From Deroplatys truncata (taxonomy: Eukaryota > Arthropoda > Insecta > Mantodea > Mantidae): a stretch of 64,000 nucleotides of DNA. The stretch is taken from positions 661,428,618-661,492,617 of the forward strand of contig CM060990.1 in NCBI GenBank assembly GCA_030765065.1. The letters run 5' to 3'. The notes under the pieces were generated by a model. It saw nothing but the letters and a program-made list of their open reading frames with translations, was not told the DNA's origin and searched no databases. Of the stretch, positions 1 to 11,280 are shown piece by piece (positions within the stretch are counted from its first letter, which is position 1; each line of letters begins with the position of its first letter). Both the position numbers and the translations under genes were made by a program.

Positions 1-338
1 TGCCGCGCCTTCCATTCCTCACTCGGTTATAGAGGTTAACACTTGAATGCCGAACCAATAAGAGCCGGACTCATTCAGGGGCTAGTGTGGGCAGTCTTTG
101 GGAGGCATTGTTTCAACATTCAGGTGACATATACCGATTCTCCACAGCTTTCATCGCCCAGGCCTGATCTTTCTTCATAGGGTAATGCTAGCGTATCGGA
201 CTTCAGCTAAAACCAATTAGAGGCTAGCTCACCTAAGGCAGGCGCGGAACACAAATGATGAGATTCTGCCAACATTCAAGAATGGAAAACACTAAAAGTA
301 ACCAAAATAATCGACATAGTTTTTTGCACATGACTGCA
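1..338 (-). repeat. Family A MITE, copy 1, cut by the window edge
   Basis: This is a reverse-strand copy of a roughly 420-bp repeat seen again near 8.4, 9.9, 30.8 and 41.4 kb and partly at 50.25 kb. Complete copies run from TA-CAGTCGAGTGCAAAAA to a mirrored TTTTTTGCACCCGACTG-TA, so I infer a non-autonomous Tc1/mariner-type TIR element with TA target sites. Here the TIR-like end lies near 320-338 and the other end is outside the window. It has no coding capacity. Confidence 0.7.
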
Positions 339-341
339 ACA

Positions 342-620
342 AACCAACCCAGAACTCCATTCAGCCCATATTGTTTCTCTCAAAGACTGGTTTGAAGAAA
401 TATTCCAAATAAAAATGAACAAGTGGAAATTGTTATATTTGGTATGAAATGAAAAGGGGAGCAAAAATTGTCTTCCTTAGGGGCATCGACTAGCCTATTG
501 GTGAAAAATTCAATATTCAGGTTTAACGATTAAATAACACATACCTTCCTCTATCGGAAGGAGGGTTAATTTTATTAGTGTAGCAATTTGTAAAAGCCTA
601 GCAGCCATGTTTAACGTTCA
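342..620. other. Unassigned spacer
   Basis: AT-rich sequence between the family A copy and the possible transposase fragment. I see no repeat, RNA gene or conserved coding frame in it. Confidence 0.5.
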
Positions 621-1023
621 ATGTGTAAACATTTAAATCAGCAAGCTCACTATACCTACTTCCCTGAAAACTTTACATTGGAAGCAGAAAGTAAACCTGT
701 TGATATTCATCCAAACAAACTCAGGGTAAAACTTTCACCTGATGTAGCAGGCAAAATAATGCCAGTATATCAGCAACTAGTATCGGATGATTTGGTGGAG
801 CGATGCAAACAGGGCAAGACAAACTCCAACGGAAGTTTACATTACACCATTTGGCACTTTGCCCAAAAGAAACTTGCTGTTTTAGAAGCAGTACGCAAAT
901 TTAGCATGGAATGCTTAAACCAGTGACAAAAATACCAGCTAAAATCAGCCAACGCGGATACATAATTCACAAACGTCAAAGCAAGAGAAGTGCCTCTACA
1001 GAACGAAACAACGACGAGCAAGA
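621..1023 (+). pseudogene. Fragment resembling the C-terminal part of an insect Mutator-like transposase-domain protein
   Basis: An open frame of 101 codons starts at the ATG at 621 and ends at 926. Residues about 43-75 read PDVAGKIMPVYQQL, LVERCKQGKT and then NGSLHYTIW. The order 'L-x-RC-x2-GKTQN-x2-E-x-(F/L)N-x3-W' is the one I recall from the tail of transposase-like proteins in insects annotated with a Mutator-like domain. Beyond the stop, another frame stays open to about 1023 and is rich in Lys, Arg and Ser (HKRQSKRSASTE), again like the basic tail of that family. No N-terminal or catalytic region is visible upstream and no TIRs were found, so this is at best a 5'-truncated remnant. The family assignment is from memory of the motif; an unrelated short ORF is the alternative. 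Confidence 0.4.
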
Positions 1024-1029
1024 ATAGCA

Positions 1030-1650
1030 AACTAAAACCCTGACACTGCAGAAGATATTGGACTACTCATAATGCAGGGCAGTTCTGGGTCTAGTGCACA
1101 ACTGTAATTTGCCAATTTCTCACTTGTGCTATAGTATAGGTTCTTATAATTTCTCTTAATTGAATTGTATCTACTGCAATTGGTCTACAATGTTAAAATA
1201 GTCCCTTTTTATCTTTTAGTGAAAAATGAGCATACATAAGATTAATCTTTTCCTTCCTGAAGGTTTAGGAATACATTAAAATCCAGAGAAATTTCAATGA
1301 ACATTCCATGATGAACGTGGAGATTGGATTAGACTATTTCTGGGTTGTTTAAGCCCTGTTATCTTCTCCTCGTGGCGACCTCGATGAATCTATTGTGATA
1401 AACCCTAATCTATACTGTCACGTTAGCTGTTAAGGTTCTTCGATTTATTTTATGGACACTTTCTCATACATTGTAATACAAATTATATATTTTTTTATTT
1501 CATAGCTTTTCTTGACTTATGGATTGTAGCAGCATCTAACAACGTGGGTACCCACTTCCTATGACAATACCAATGGATTTTACCAAGATATCTGCTTCCT
1601 CAGAGCTAAGTGCAAACTTTCACAGCATCAAACCGCATCCTGAGCTGTCA
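1030..1650. other. Unassigned spacer
   Basis: AT-rich DNA with short poly-T runs. No coding frame, repeat family or RNA gene is recognised. Confidence 0.5.
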
Positions 1651-1659
1651 TGCTTCCCT

Positions 1660-2110
1660 AGGAATGTTCTGGAACAATTTGAATACTACAGTTCTATTGC
1701 TGTTACAACTCAAGCCTAGGACGTTTATATACCATAATTGGTAAAGCTTACGGCGCGATTGTCGAGACCACCCTAGGCAGAGATTGACTATATAAAGAGC
1801 CCCAGGGGTCTCATTCTCTAGTCCGGTCCCCTGCACGACGCTACTCAACAGCTACGCAACACCTCTCCCAAGTAATGTCCCGTATGGGAATCTCATTCTA
1901 TGTTAATGATCAGGTGTCTCATTTCTAAGTCTCTTCAAGACTTCATCCAGTGTTTTGGGATCTATAATAAGCCCTAGTACCTAGGGGCATGTAAGACAAC
2001 AATGTAATAACTATAGACTCTAATAAATGGGTCATCCAGCTGGAATGAAAGCTGTCTTCACTTTCCCTATAGGCTACGATCCCTGGTCACATCCCTTAGC
2101 TGTAGCAACA
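1660..2110 (+). mobile_element. LTR-like fossil segment with core promoter and polyadenylation motifs
   Basis: A strong TATA motif (ACTATATAAAGAGCC, about 1788-1802) is followed some 25-30 bp later by an initiator-like TCATTC and then, about 220 bp on, by an AATAAA signal near 2021. This spacing, with the locally GC-richer R/U5-like stretch, is what the LTR of an insect retroelement looks like. Exact ends, partner LTR and internal region are not visible, so I infer only an old solo or truncated LTR-type piece. A host promoter is the alternative, but no gene follows. Confidence 0.3.
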
Positions 2111-2127
2111 CTTCCCAGCTTAAGTTA

Positions 2128-2630
2128 ATGCTTTTATTAAAGCTTAAAACTTTTCTAGGTGGTAGTGAGGCAATCTATCTCGAGCTAGGGAAGGCAAACT
2201 CTATAAACTCGCCGTTTCCGTTCTTCTTGACAGAGGTGACATTTATTTACATTCTTCTTGACCACTTTACAGAGATGATACCCGAGAGGAGAATGTCCAT
2301 TGAGGCATTCAATATCCTCAACTCCTGTTTGCTGAAAGTGAGGTTCTCAATAAAACTCTCAGCTAAAAGCTTAAGTCCGTCCTTAGAATGATTTAGCTTT
2401 GGAACCCTATCCCAATAGCTTTTACATCTGCATTCCCAGACCTTTACTTTTTCATTTAAATAACATCTGGCATTCCACAAAATGATTCTGGGACATTAAA
2501 TGGAGTACTGGCTCCTTTTTTGGCTAGGTGATCAGCAATTTCATTGCCTTCAATACCTTAATGACCTGGCACCCACATTAAGGTAACTGTGTTCCTATTC
2601 ACAAGCTGGTTCAAGAACGTGTTCTTAAAT
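2128..2630 (-). pseudogene. LINE ORF2 3' tail: RNase H domain and zinc-finger-like end
   Basis: Read from 2630 down on the minus strand, the translation gives FLNQLVNRN, then VTLMWVPGH, then GIEGNEIADHLAKKGA, which is the C-terminal core of the RNase H domain of I/Jockey-group LINEs; it continues with a PESFCG motif. Further on come SYWDRVPKL, LTFSKQELRIL, GHSPLGYHLCK and KCHLCQEER, matching the tail after RNase H in which a CxxC finger ends the ORF2 protein. The pieces lie in different frames and contain stops, so it is a dead, 5'-truncated copy. Truncation falls near 2630. The clade (Jockey-like versus another RNase H-bearing group) is inferred. Confidence 0.75.
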
Positions 2631-2765
2631 TATAAACAAACTAAAAACTTACATGGCAAGGAGGATTTTAGTCGAGCAACAAAATCTAAGAGCTTAAAAT
2701 AAATAAGTAAATAACTATTTGTACTATAATTCTGAACTTATTGAGCATATTACCTACATTATCTG

Positions 2766-3123
2766 TACAGTCGAGCCCACGGAACGTACTTTTGGTTTCC
2801 TGTAGTGCTATCATCCTTGTTCCACACCAGCCTTAGGTACGGAAGTCTCTTATTAATTTGAATTCAATTCTGACACACACGCATTAGCCTATGAACCAAA
2901 GTTAGACCTAGGTAAGCGGAAAAAGGGCCGATTACGGAAACATTTCACCTGAAAGACTGGAAGGTATCCTTGGCAAAGACGGTCCACACCAGCCCGTGGA
3001 TGAGTCCGTCTTGTATTGGTTTGATGTCGTAAGTCTGGCAAAAACAATAACCTATGAACACAGGCCGGTTTCAGGCTCAGGAGCGAGAGGGAGTAAGACA
3101 AACATTAAGTGTAGTACTAGAAC
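2766..3123 (+). repeat. Family A' MITE, copy 1
   Basis: This copy opens with TA-CAGTCGAGCCCACGGAA and shares with family A the order of internal blocks (TTTTGGTTTCCTGTAGTG, a CCACACCAGCCTTAGG block, GTCCACACCAGCC and GATGAGTCCG). It diverges enough to be a sister subfamily, also present at 44.3 and 62.1 kb. The right end is unclear because it runs directly into the next TIR element. Non-coding. Confidence 0.6.
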
Positions 3124-4238
3124 TACTGTCCATTCCAAACCAGAGTTCCCTCTGATGTAAACAGAAGCACGTGCTTCGGCTTGTCACGAACCCAAGAATA
3201 TACTCTTACGCCAACGTAAATAGTTCCTTAATACATGTACTGTATTATGAAATATTAGAGCAGGAAAGGTATAGAACTGCACATTTTATTGCGGTTATCA
3301 TAAGAACTCATCGTTAAAGGTAATGGATATATACTAGCTGTTACGAGATTGCAAAATATGATTTTCGCCTGCTATTGCGCTAACGCTTAGAGCATCTTGC
3401 TTGTTAATACCAACCGTATAAACGACTGCCATTCTCTTACATACACAAGAAATGCAGCAATGAATTCCCAGAGGTGCTATCTGAGTACCGAATAAACACT
3501 TTGCGTAGCACAGGATATATGATAAGCGAACAGTCATTCATAATACACTAACACACATATGCTCAGCTCAGGTCAAATCTTGTGATTTAGTCAGTTGGTA
3601 TTTGAGCTCACATGGCAGAGGAAGGTGCGTGTAATGCGAATAAACTGTTCAAACACAGAAGCGGGAAACAGTTAAAAAGTGGCTAAAAACAAACAATACT
3701 TCATATATTCAACTTACTATTACAAAAATACCCGACACATGCATTATTGCATATTACGAAACTTTTATCGGATTTTACAGGCGTTTCAGTGAGAAGTGTA
3801 ACGAAAGCGAGCAGGCAATATAAACAGACATAATACAACATAGAAGAGGATAAAACGTGGGAACTTGTTTTAAGTGCGACAGTGCTGTGGAATTGTGGAT
3901 AAGCTTGTCATTATTTTGGAGAGTAGTTCTAATTCTGATATGGCAGCCGAGTCATCTTCGGAGGATTCGGATTTGGGTGTTGCACTTTTGCCCAAGGATT
4001 GTGATTAACGTAAGTAAAATGTTCATTGCCGCATACTTATAAAATCGATTGTTACCTCAGGTTGCATTTTGAACTATGATTCTCACGCAGGGCGCTTTTT
4101 ATAGATTAAATAGTGTTCAACAAGCACGTGGGAGGGGAACAAGCAGACATTATGGGCGGGGATTGCGAACTACTTTCGCGCGGATAATACAAAGAGTTTG
4201 TTTTCAGTGAAAGGCACTCTGGTTTGGAATGGACAGTA
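3124..4238 (+). mobile_element. 1.1-kb DNA transposon with 20+ bp TIRs flanked by TA
   Basis: TA-CTGTCCATTCCAAACCAGAG at 3124 is mirrored by CTCTGGTTTGGAATGGACAG-TA ending at 4238, so terminal inverted repeats and a TA duplication are directly visible. No transposase is recognisable. Near the right end an ATG at 3940 begins MAAESSSEDSDLG with a stop at 4006, immediately followed by a consensus splice donor (GTAAGT at 4010). That suggests the remains of a first exon with an acidic-serine N-terminus, as is common in several transposase-associated proteins. Superfamily is not determined; Tc1/mariner-type integration is suggested by TA alone. Confidence 0.6.
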
Positions 4239-5346
4239 GGTACAAAGAGCGCCAAAGAAAATCACACTGCATCTCGCGTCTATGTCACATTATTTATCGT
4301 TGTACGTGGCCTTGCAAAGCCATGGCCATTTCATTGGTTGCTTTAGGCCATGGTTCAAGGGTGCGCCGCTACTCCTAAATAGTTACACTAATAACCAGAA
4401 CAAAGGTTACAAAATGGGGTAGAAACGAATGTATTTACGCTCTCGATCGTATTGGCTAAAAGAAAGAGAGGTAGAGTAAATGCATTTAGTGTCATACAGA
4501 CCTCTTATCGTGATTGGTATCCATACCTTATCGGCTAGTGCAGGACACAGTGTTGTGTGAGAAGATTTGCAGGGGGTGCAAATTAAAGCTTGATGGTATT
4601 CATTAAATACATAGCAAGGCAACACTTAATAAGAAAAAAGTATACAGAAACGTATTCTCACAGTGGTAGATATCAATGCTTGTTGCTGCATAGAAGCAAA
4701 CATAACTAAATAATAAATTAATAAAGCAGCATGTTTTCCCTCTAATTCAAACTATAATTGGTTAATATACTTTTACTAACATATTGCTGATAATAGGAAT
4801 ACAACAGGATTATAGAGAAAAATATAACCCAATTTTATTGCCATTATATGTATGTCATATTCGGTAAACCATATACATATATACATATGTCTAAACATGA
4901 TCAGTCAATTATAACAAAAGAGTAATTTGCACTTACTAAACAAATTTCATCTACGGATATTTTACGGAGAGTGCCCACTTTCTAACGAGTAATTAGACCG
5001 TCTTCCCCACTTTCCTGGAATATTTTTATCCAGCAAATTTACTATAAAAACACTTATGCACTGCGGTTGCAATTGCTATAACAGTGCGACCTGCCTCCCA
5101 CATACCCACGATACGTCCAGGAGTAATTTTGCTAGTACACGGCATGACTGGTTCTGAGACAATAAACATGTTTTGTTTTCAGCAACACCAGAAAAAGCAA
5201 AGGCATCAACCTCCCCTCTTTTCCCCCTTATTGCTGTGTTATCAAGCCACCGCGCTCTGCGATAGGTGAGGTGAAGGACACGTCTCAAAACAGCCCAGAA
5301 AACGATACAAAATCCGCCGAAGATTTTCGTTGTCGCTCTGTGTACA
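4239..5346 (+). mobile_element. Family B non-autonomous TIR element, copy 1
   Basis: The element runs from TA-CAAAGAGCGCCAAAGAAAAT to a mirrored GATTTTCGTTGTCGCTCTGTG-type end at about 5345. Two further full-length copies (46.47 and 55.51 kb) align along the whole 1.1-1.17 kb, so the ends are fixed by comparison. Internally it is AT-rich with no sustained ORF and no transposase motif. TA at both ends suggests a Tc1/mariner-superfamily origin, which is inference. Its left end lies one base from the right TA of the preceding element. Confidence 0.75.
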
Positions 5347-6100
5347 CGACTGTATCTATGGTAAAAATCTCAATAAGTTAGGAGAAATGGTTTAAGAGTT
5401 TCAATGCTCATTCATCGATCACCTTAATGAATTCTGTTGCAATTAATGTAAATAAGCAGAAGAGGCCCAGGTAAATGCCGTATAATTCAAAGTGACTTTC
5501 TAGAAGCAGTGATAAACGAGTTACTATATCATTTAGATGCATATCAGGTATGATATTCACACCACACCTCTTTCTGAAGTAGACATGGAGACTAAGCTAA
5601 GATTATTGTTGCCAGTGGGCAGGGCTGCACTGCTATGGCATACCTCAATCAACCCAATCTTGTTGGTAAATAATTGGTTAACAAAGGAACAGCTAAACAC
5701 ATTACGTTATTTGCATGTGTGTAAGAAAGCAAGTTACTGACTTAGGCACAAAGCATTTTAGATACTAATAATCATGTAAAATTATAATTGTGAATAATAA
5801 CTAGACATAATAAACGGTTAAATATAACTTACCAGTAATAGTTTGTACAGACTTGACGGTCATCAAGTCACGAGAACGGACGACTCCCCGGCGATGCTAT
5901 CGTCCAACCCTCGGGGTGAATTAAGTGAACAGAATTATGCAAGATGAAGTTATCTCAGCTAGGAATTTCATTACCAATCAAAAACGCAGTATTTCTATAT
6001 GGGCCACATTTCCTATACATAAGAGTAGAACAAGTAATAATCGTGTGACACTAAAGATCATGAGGGGACTAGTCTGCCAACCCGACTGCAGCCCTCACGC
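5347..6100. other. Mostly unassigned sequence with a weak dispersed motif
   Basis: Nothing coding is recognised. Around 5570-5620 the text TTCTGAAGTAGACATGGAGA recurs in degraded form near 9180, 22160 and 45480, so a short, very old repeat may be present; its boundaries cannot be drawn. Confidence 0.35.
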
Positions 6101-6104
6101 CCAC

Positions 6105-6109
6105 CCACG

Positions 6110-6152
<43 letters not shown>
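6105..6152 (+). repeat. CA/CG dinucleotide microsatellite
   Basis: A (CG)n-flavoured start passes into an uninterrupted (CA)n tract of about 17 units. Confidence 0.95.
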
Positions 6153-6154
<2 letters not shown>

Positions 6155-6159
6155 GAGAG

Positions 6160-6570
6160 GTGGGCAATAAGAACCGATAAGTGATGTGGCTAGCCGGAAT
6201 TTTGGCCTCCGTGGTCGCGATCGTTACTATCGCAGCTCCTCACTTTCCTCACAATGATGTGTGGGCAACGGTCATATACCCGGGATTTAAAACCCGCACC
6301 CTCATGGGTTAGATCCAACCCCAGGCGCATTCTGTGGCCGGGAACCAGAGCTCCATACTCTAGCGACCGCGCAGGACCACGCAGCAGTTATATAATCCCT
6401 ATGTGGGAAACTGTCGTGTATATACGAGATTTTAAAATCTAAACATATTAGAAGAGCATTAGATCTACGAGTTACTCAACAGCGTGGTAATTACCGACGA
6501 GTGGACTAAGAGTTTGATAAGCATAATAGTGTGCGTGTTAACTCCGTCCATAGCTGACTTGGGTGGAATA
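6160..6570. other. Unassigned, locally GC-richer segment
   Basis: This stretch holds more CpG than its surroundings and a short block with CCCGGGATTTAAAACCCGC, but no recognisable gene or known repeat. A decayed tRNA-like or SINE piece is possible but not supported by clear A and B boxes. Confidence 0.3.
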
Positions 6571-6571
6571 T

Positions 6572-7390
6572 ATTTTTACTTTCTCTACTACGTATAGTTA
6601 AGTAGGGGAAGTATTGTATTCCACCCAAAAATTCGATACCGAGATTTCACCGGAAATATATGTTTTCAGATCCCCTGAAACCAAAAAAACGCATTTTTGG
6701 AAACATGTCCGTGTGTGTCTGTGAACAGCATAACTCAGAAACGAACAGTCGGATAAACACCAAACTTGGTATTTAGGTTCAGTATCTTCCAGAGATGCGA
6801 CACAAAGGTTTTCAAGAAAATCCCCCCACCGCAGATTACCCTTTACATGCAAGATTTTTCGAAAATTTTAATTCTCTCAAAAATGGCTCTAACGATTTTG
6901 ATTAAAATATCATATGTTAAAGATATTTTCATGACAAATAAAATGTATATCTTGAATTTTCTGGGAATTTCTCCAAACGTATTCTTCATTGTGAACGACT
7001 TTTGCATAACTGGTAAACCATAAGAGATAGACAAAATTTTACTACACAAAAAATGTAGATCGCGTTAAAATACACAATTTATGTCATATACATTTTTTTG
7101 TTGAGTGAACCATTTTCGAGATATTGCTTGTTATTCCCTTAAATTTTTCAATACTTATTTTCTCAAATGGAAATTCATTATTCATTTTTTCGTCTTGGAT
7201 ATAAAGAGTATTAATCTGTGGCAAAGGGAATGGTGCTGCACCTAGCAACCAGCTATTAACAGATATGTATGTGCTTAAAGGCTACTGTATTTCTATCTCG
7301 ATTAACATGAAGTAGATGGAGAATAAGCGTTTGTAAAAATAGTTTGTACAAGAGTAGAGAAAGTCATGTGAGTGTAATAGATTTTTTTCT
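6572..7390 (+). mobile_element. Family C non-autonomous element, copy 1
   Basis: It opens TTTTTACTTTCTCTACTACG and closes with AGTAGAGAAAGTCATGTGAG, so the subterminal blocks ACTTTCTCTACT and AGTAGAGAAAGT are inverted. Five copies occur in the window. A conserved internal block around 6705-6790 (GTGAACAGCATAACTCAGAA, then CGGATAAACACCAAACTTGG) is the best preserved part in all of them. Relative to the 27.4-kb copy this one lacks about 80 bp near 7290. ORFs inside are short and not conserved as protein. Confidence 0.7.
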
Positions 7391-8404
7391 AAACTTCTTT
7401 TATTGTACATTACAGTGTTGGTTTATGTTTCTAAGTGCAATAAGTCTGTATCTCTTTAATTCCTATGTGGATTTAAGACAACTTTAAAACGAAATGGATA
7501 TTTATTTATATCAACGTAACGGTGGTGTATTTACGACAAAACATTTTAGCGAACTTCCTCGCTTGAGCGACACTCGCCTTAACTCTTTGCAAATCTGCGT
7601 ATATTCAATCTACTAGAGAAGTTTTCACTAATGAACTTGGTAGTTTGGAGATCCCCCATCTTGTCCCAATTAGCGACAACAAGAAATAGGACGCAAAGTA
7701 AGTTACACGTTTCCTGATGAATGACTCTCGCATTATGTACGCTATAATTATAAACGCTTCCTTTGGGATGATTTTGTAAGGCAAGCTTTCATGCAGATAT
7801 CTCACGAGGTGCATCTCTTAGGCAGATTATGCGAAATCTGCAATTATCCACGTTATGACCTGTTCCTCTGGATTATTTAAACATGCAGGAGTAGAACGCT
7901 ACACTGAAACTTAAGTCAACTTTGTTTTCTATTTTTCGTACTCTGCTTAACCAAACTTTAAAGGTGAAAACGCGAATGCTGATGCTGGAGTCCTTCAGAA
8001 GGCAATGCCATTAAGTGTGGGTCCGGTGTATTGTGAGAAGCATAGCGTAAGGATTACGTTCCGAAGAGACTTTAAGCTCCTTTCCAATAACTTAAAGCAT
8101 ATATAATCTTTTGTTTATAACTTGTTTTGATACTACTTGGGCTTTAACCCCATTGTTTTATACACAATCTTGTTAGACGTACTGATTTCTGATTTACAAA
8201 ACCTTGATTATACAGACTGCGGAAAAACATTGCGTATTGTAGAGTAGAAAGGCACTAGCGAACTGGGCATTATGAAGTTCAGAAGAAGGGGTCACGGATG
8301 GACTGTAATATCAGGAGCGCTGCGTGAACATAATTATTCAAATCTGACCTTATGGAACATCTTCATTTGTCGGTCAAAATCTAATTTAACTCACATCAAG
8401 TGTG
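7391..8404. other. Unassigned spacer
   Basis: AT-rich sequence; no coding frame, RNA gene or repeated family recognised. Confidence 0.5.
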
Positions 8405-8830
8405 TACATTCGAGTGCAAAAACCGTGCCGATGCTTTTGGTTACTTTTATTGTTTTCCACTCTTGAATGTTGGAAGAATCTCTGTGTTCCGCTCCTACCT
8501 TAGGTGAGCTATTCTCTAATTGGTTTTAGCTGACGTTTGATACGCTAGCGTTACCCTATAAAGTAAGGCCACGTCTAGCTGGGCGATGAAAGGGGTAAGG
8601 AATCGGTATATGTCACTTGAATGGTTGAAACAATATGCCTCCCAAAGACTGTCCATACTATCCCCTGAATGAGTCCGGCTCTTATTGGTTCGGCATTCAA
8701 GCATTAACCTCTGTAACCGTATGAGGGATGGAAGGCGCGGCAGAGGCGTGTTAATTATTGATTGTCAATTTAAACCATGGTTCCTCGTACCGGCACTTTT
8801 TTTGTTTGTTTCTTTTTTCACCCGACTGTA
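8405..8830 (+). repeat. Family A MITE, copy 2 (full length)
   Basis: TA-CATTCGAGTGCAAAAACC at the left mirrors CACCCGACTG-TA at the right. All internal blocks shared by family A are present in order, including GGTTACTTTT, AATTGGTTTTAGCTGA, CCTGAATGAGTCCGGCTCTT and AGAGGCGTGTTAATTA. With 426 bp it serves as the reference copy in this window. Non-coding. Confidence 0.75.
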
Positions 8831-9896
8831 CACTGTCGTGCATAAAAGTTAGCACATCCCCCTAGATCGCTATTTTGTTTTCCCATAGTAAAGTTTCCAC
8901 CACGAGATAACCAACATTTGACTGCATCAGCTATGTGGCTGTTCTGAAAAACAATTCAGACACATACAAACTAACCAATAAATACGTCTATAATCTATGT
9001 GGAATGAAGAGATGGTTCGGATACCACGTCTATGATTGTGTTTCACTATTGGTACACAAGGAAAGCGTAAACCAATTAAAATACAATTCGGCCTTCTAGA
9101 GGAAGGGGTGAAAAGGGGTGCATGTGTGGTTAAACTGAACGATAGCTACGGTATTTACATAATATGAGAGCTTTCATCAGCGACATGGAGACGAAGGTTA
9201 AGTTGTTGCTGCTACTAAACGGCAATAAGAAAACGGTAGTGTAGCATGAAAATATAAGGTTTAAGTTTTAATGTTACCCTTCGGTAGTTCGGCCATATTT
9301 TGAGGGAAGTGATGTGCCCTTTAAATCCAGTGGCTATAAATATACTCGAAAAACAGTGGTGGTGACGTTGTTATGATTTGGAGCTAGATTTTGACAGTAC
9401 CAACAAACAACTTTGTTGCATTATGGGCCACATTTTATGCACACTAGTATACTACGTTGTCAAAATGTGAATACTAGTACACATTGAGAAACTAACAATT
9501 ATATGTGCTGAACTCTTAGTACTGGGCAAGATGAGCGTTCAGTATCATGGCACCATTCAGTAGGCTTCACAACACAAACGTGGCACTGAACATCAGACAC
9601 ACCTAGGGACAGTGACAAGTACTGTACAGGAGTGCGGTTTGATTACAACTGTCATGCCTCTAACTTGAGGTACCTCATACTGACGTATGTAGCGCAGTAT
9701 AAAAAACTTTTACAACTCCTTGTTTGTGTTCTCAAAATGCTTATTTTGGCACTGCCTTTCCACTCTACAGTTTCCTGCACATTGTTTAACACAAGAGTAG
9801 CTAAGAGAGTGTTAGCAGCTACTGTAAATATTTCCGTCATTATTTATCTCCTAGCTCGCAATCAAAATTTTATATATCACTATCACCTGCGGTATG
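8831..9896. other. Unassigned spacer
   Basis: No gene recognised. A short degraded match to the dispersed GACATGGAGAC motif lies near 9183. The long frame running from 9632 into the next MITE spans unrelated sequence and is not considered coding. Confidence 0.4.
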
Positions 9897-9898
9897 TA

Positions 9899-10539
9899 TA
9901 CTCCAGTGCAAAAAACGTGATGATGCATTTGGCTACTTTCGGTGTTTTCCATTGTTGGATGTTGGCAGAATCTCATCATTTGTGTTCCACGCCTGCGTTA
10001 GACGAGCTTTCCTTTAATTGGTTTTAGTTGAAGTCCGATATACCTAACGTTGCCCTATGAAGAAAGGTCAGGCCTAGCTGGGCGATGAAAGGGATGGAGA
10101 ATCGATATATTGGTACATGCTGGGTAGAGGCCTAAAAGTTTACATGAAAATTAAATTAATTTCTAGTACCTAGCACGTGTATTGAGGGGGCGTATACTGA
10201 CTTGGCTGTGGAGGACCGAAATGTGGTGTGGAGGTTAAGAGGAAGGCGTGGGTTTTTCACTGTACAAAATCCATAACGTCAATCTACTTACATATTCCTA
10301 CATCTACTTCCCAACCGTTTGGGGTTCCTACATTATTAAATATGAAAGGTGAAGGGAGATGTCCACCGATCCAAAAGTCGGCTTACACACGCGATCCGCA
10401 CCTCACGGATTCTTCAGCAAGACAGGCGCTATCCTCACCACTCGTTACTAGCAAAAGGCGCGACAGAAGCGTGTTAAATATTGATTGCCAGCATAAACCG
10501 CTGTTCCTTATATCGGCAAGTTTTTTGCACCCGACTGTA
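9899..10539 (+). repeat. Family A MITE, copy 3, with its centre replaced
   Basis: The left TIR (TATACTCCAGTGCAAAAAAC) and right TIR (TTTTTTGCACCCGACTG-TA) are both good. Sequence follows family A to about 10112 and resumes near 10457 with GGCGCGACAGAAGCGTG. Between these points about 340 bp of unrelated DNA stands in place of about 120 bp of element, including the block GTCCATACTAGCCCCTGAAT. This is a replacement, not a simple insertion. Confidence 0.65.
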
Positions 10540-10544
10540 CTAAT

Positions 10545-11240
10545 CTGGCAAGTACATGTGTCTTGCTTTAGGGGTTTACATCCATTTAAGGCAACCAATC
10601 AGTGAAAAATGACGCACGCTCAAAAAAATCGATGGTGGATTTTACTACTATATACCTACTCGTAATATGATATGTCACTAATTTTATGTGCTTAAATGAA
10701 CCGGAACCTTACCAGGGTGCAACATTACATATGTTTTACTTTAAATTGGGCTTTCTTCGTTTCAAGCTTTGTTACACCTGCAGTCATTTAAATTTTTCTA
10801 AAGACCAATAAACTTAGGGGCTGTCAGGAAAAGTGACACGAGGAAATTTATAAATTCAAGCTGAAATTCTACATGCGACTCCGTCTGAGCAAAACTTAAC
10901 AAAATAAACGCAAGCGGTTCTGTAGTATACATACCGTAAACACCACACACATAATTAATCTTATTCTCACATTACACCATGCTAAACAGCGTTAGACTAT
11001 GTATATAGTTATATACTCGGTAGGCGCATGAGCTAGACTACTGCAGAGCGCGACGATTCAACCCAATACCTACTACTGTCATTCAAGGTTAACCCAATAT
11101 AAAAAGACAGCTTACACATTTGAAAAATAATGCAATGTAAATAGTGCTCGATAGTTCAATAGTTTGCTTTGTAATGTCCTCAGAATTTTACATATGGCAT
11201 TGTCTGAGTCTTTAATACTTAATATTGCTAGATTATGAAT
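10545..11240. other. Unassigned spacer
   Basis: AT-rich sequence with no recognised gene or repeat. Confidence 0.45.
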
Positions 11241-11246
11241 AAATAC

Positions 11247-11280
11247 GTGTGTGTGTGTGTGTGTATGAGAGAGAGAGAGA
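11247..11280 (+). repeat. GT then GA microsatellite
   Basis: A (GT)n tract of about nine units is followed directly by (GA)n of about six units. Confidence 0.9.

Noticed and set aside
5850-5925. Fourth F-family copy suggested by GACTCCCCGGCGA
   Set aside because: Only about 15 bp agree and the surrounding landmarks of F are absent.
9632-10027. 131-codon plus-strand ORF as a gene
   Set aside because: Its second half lies in a family A MITE and its first half in unrelated spacer; no motif or conserved start context.
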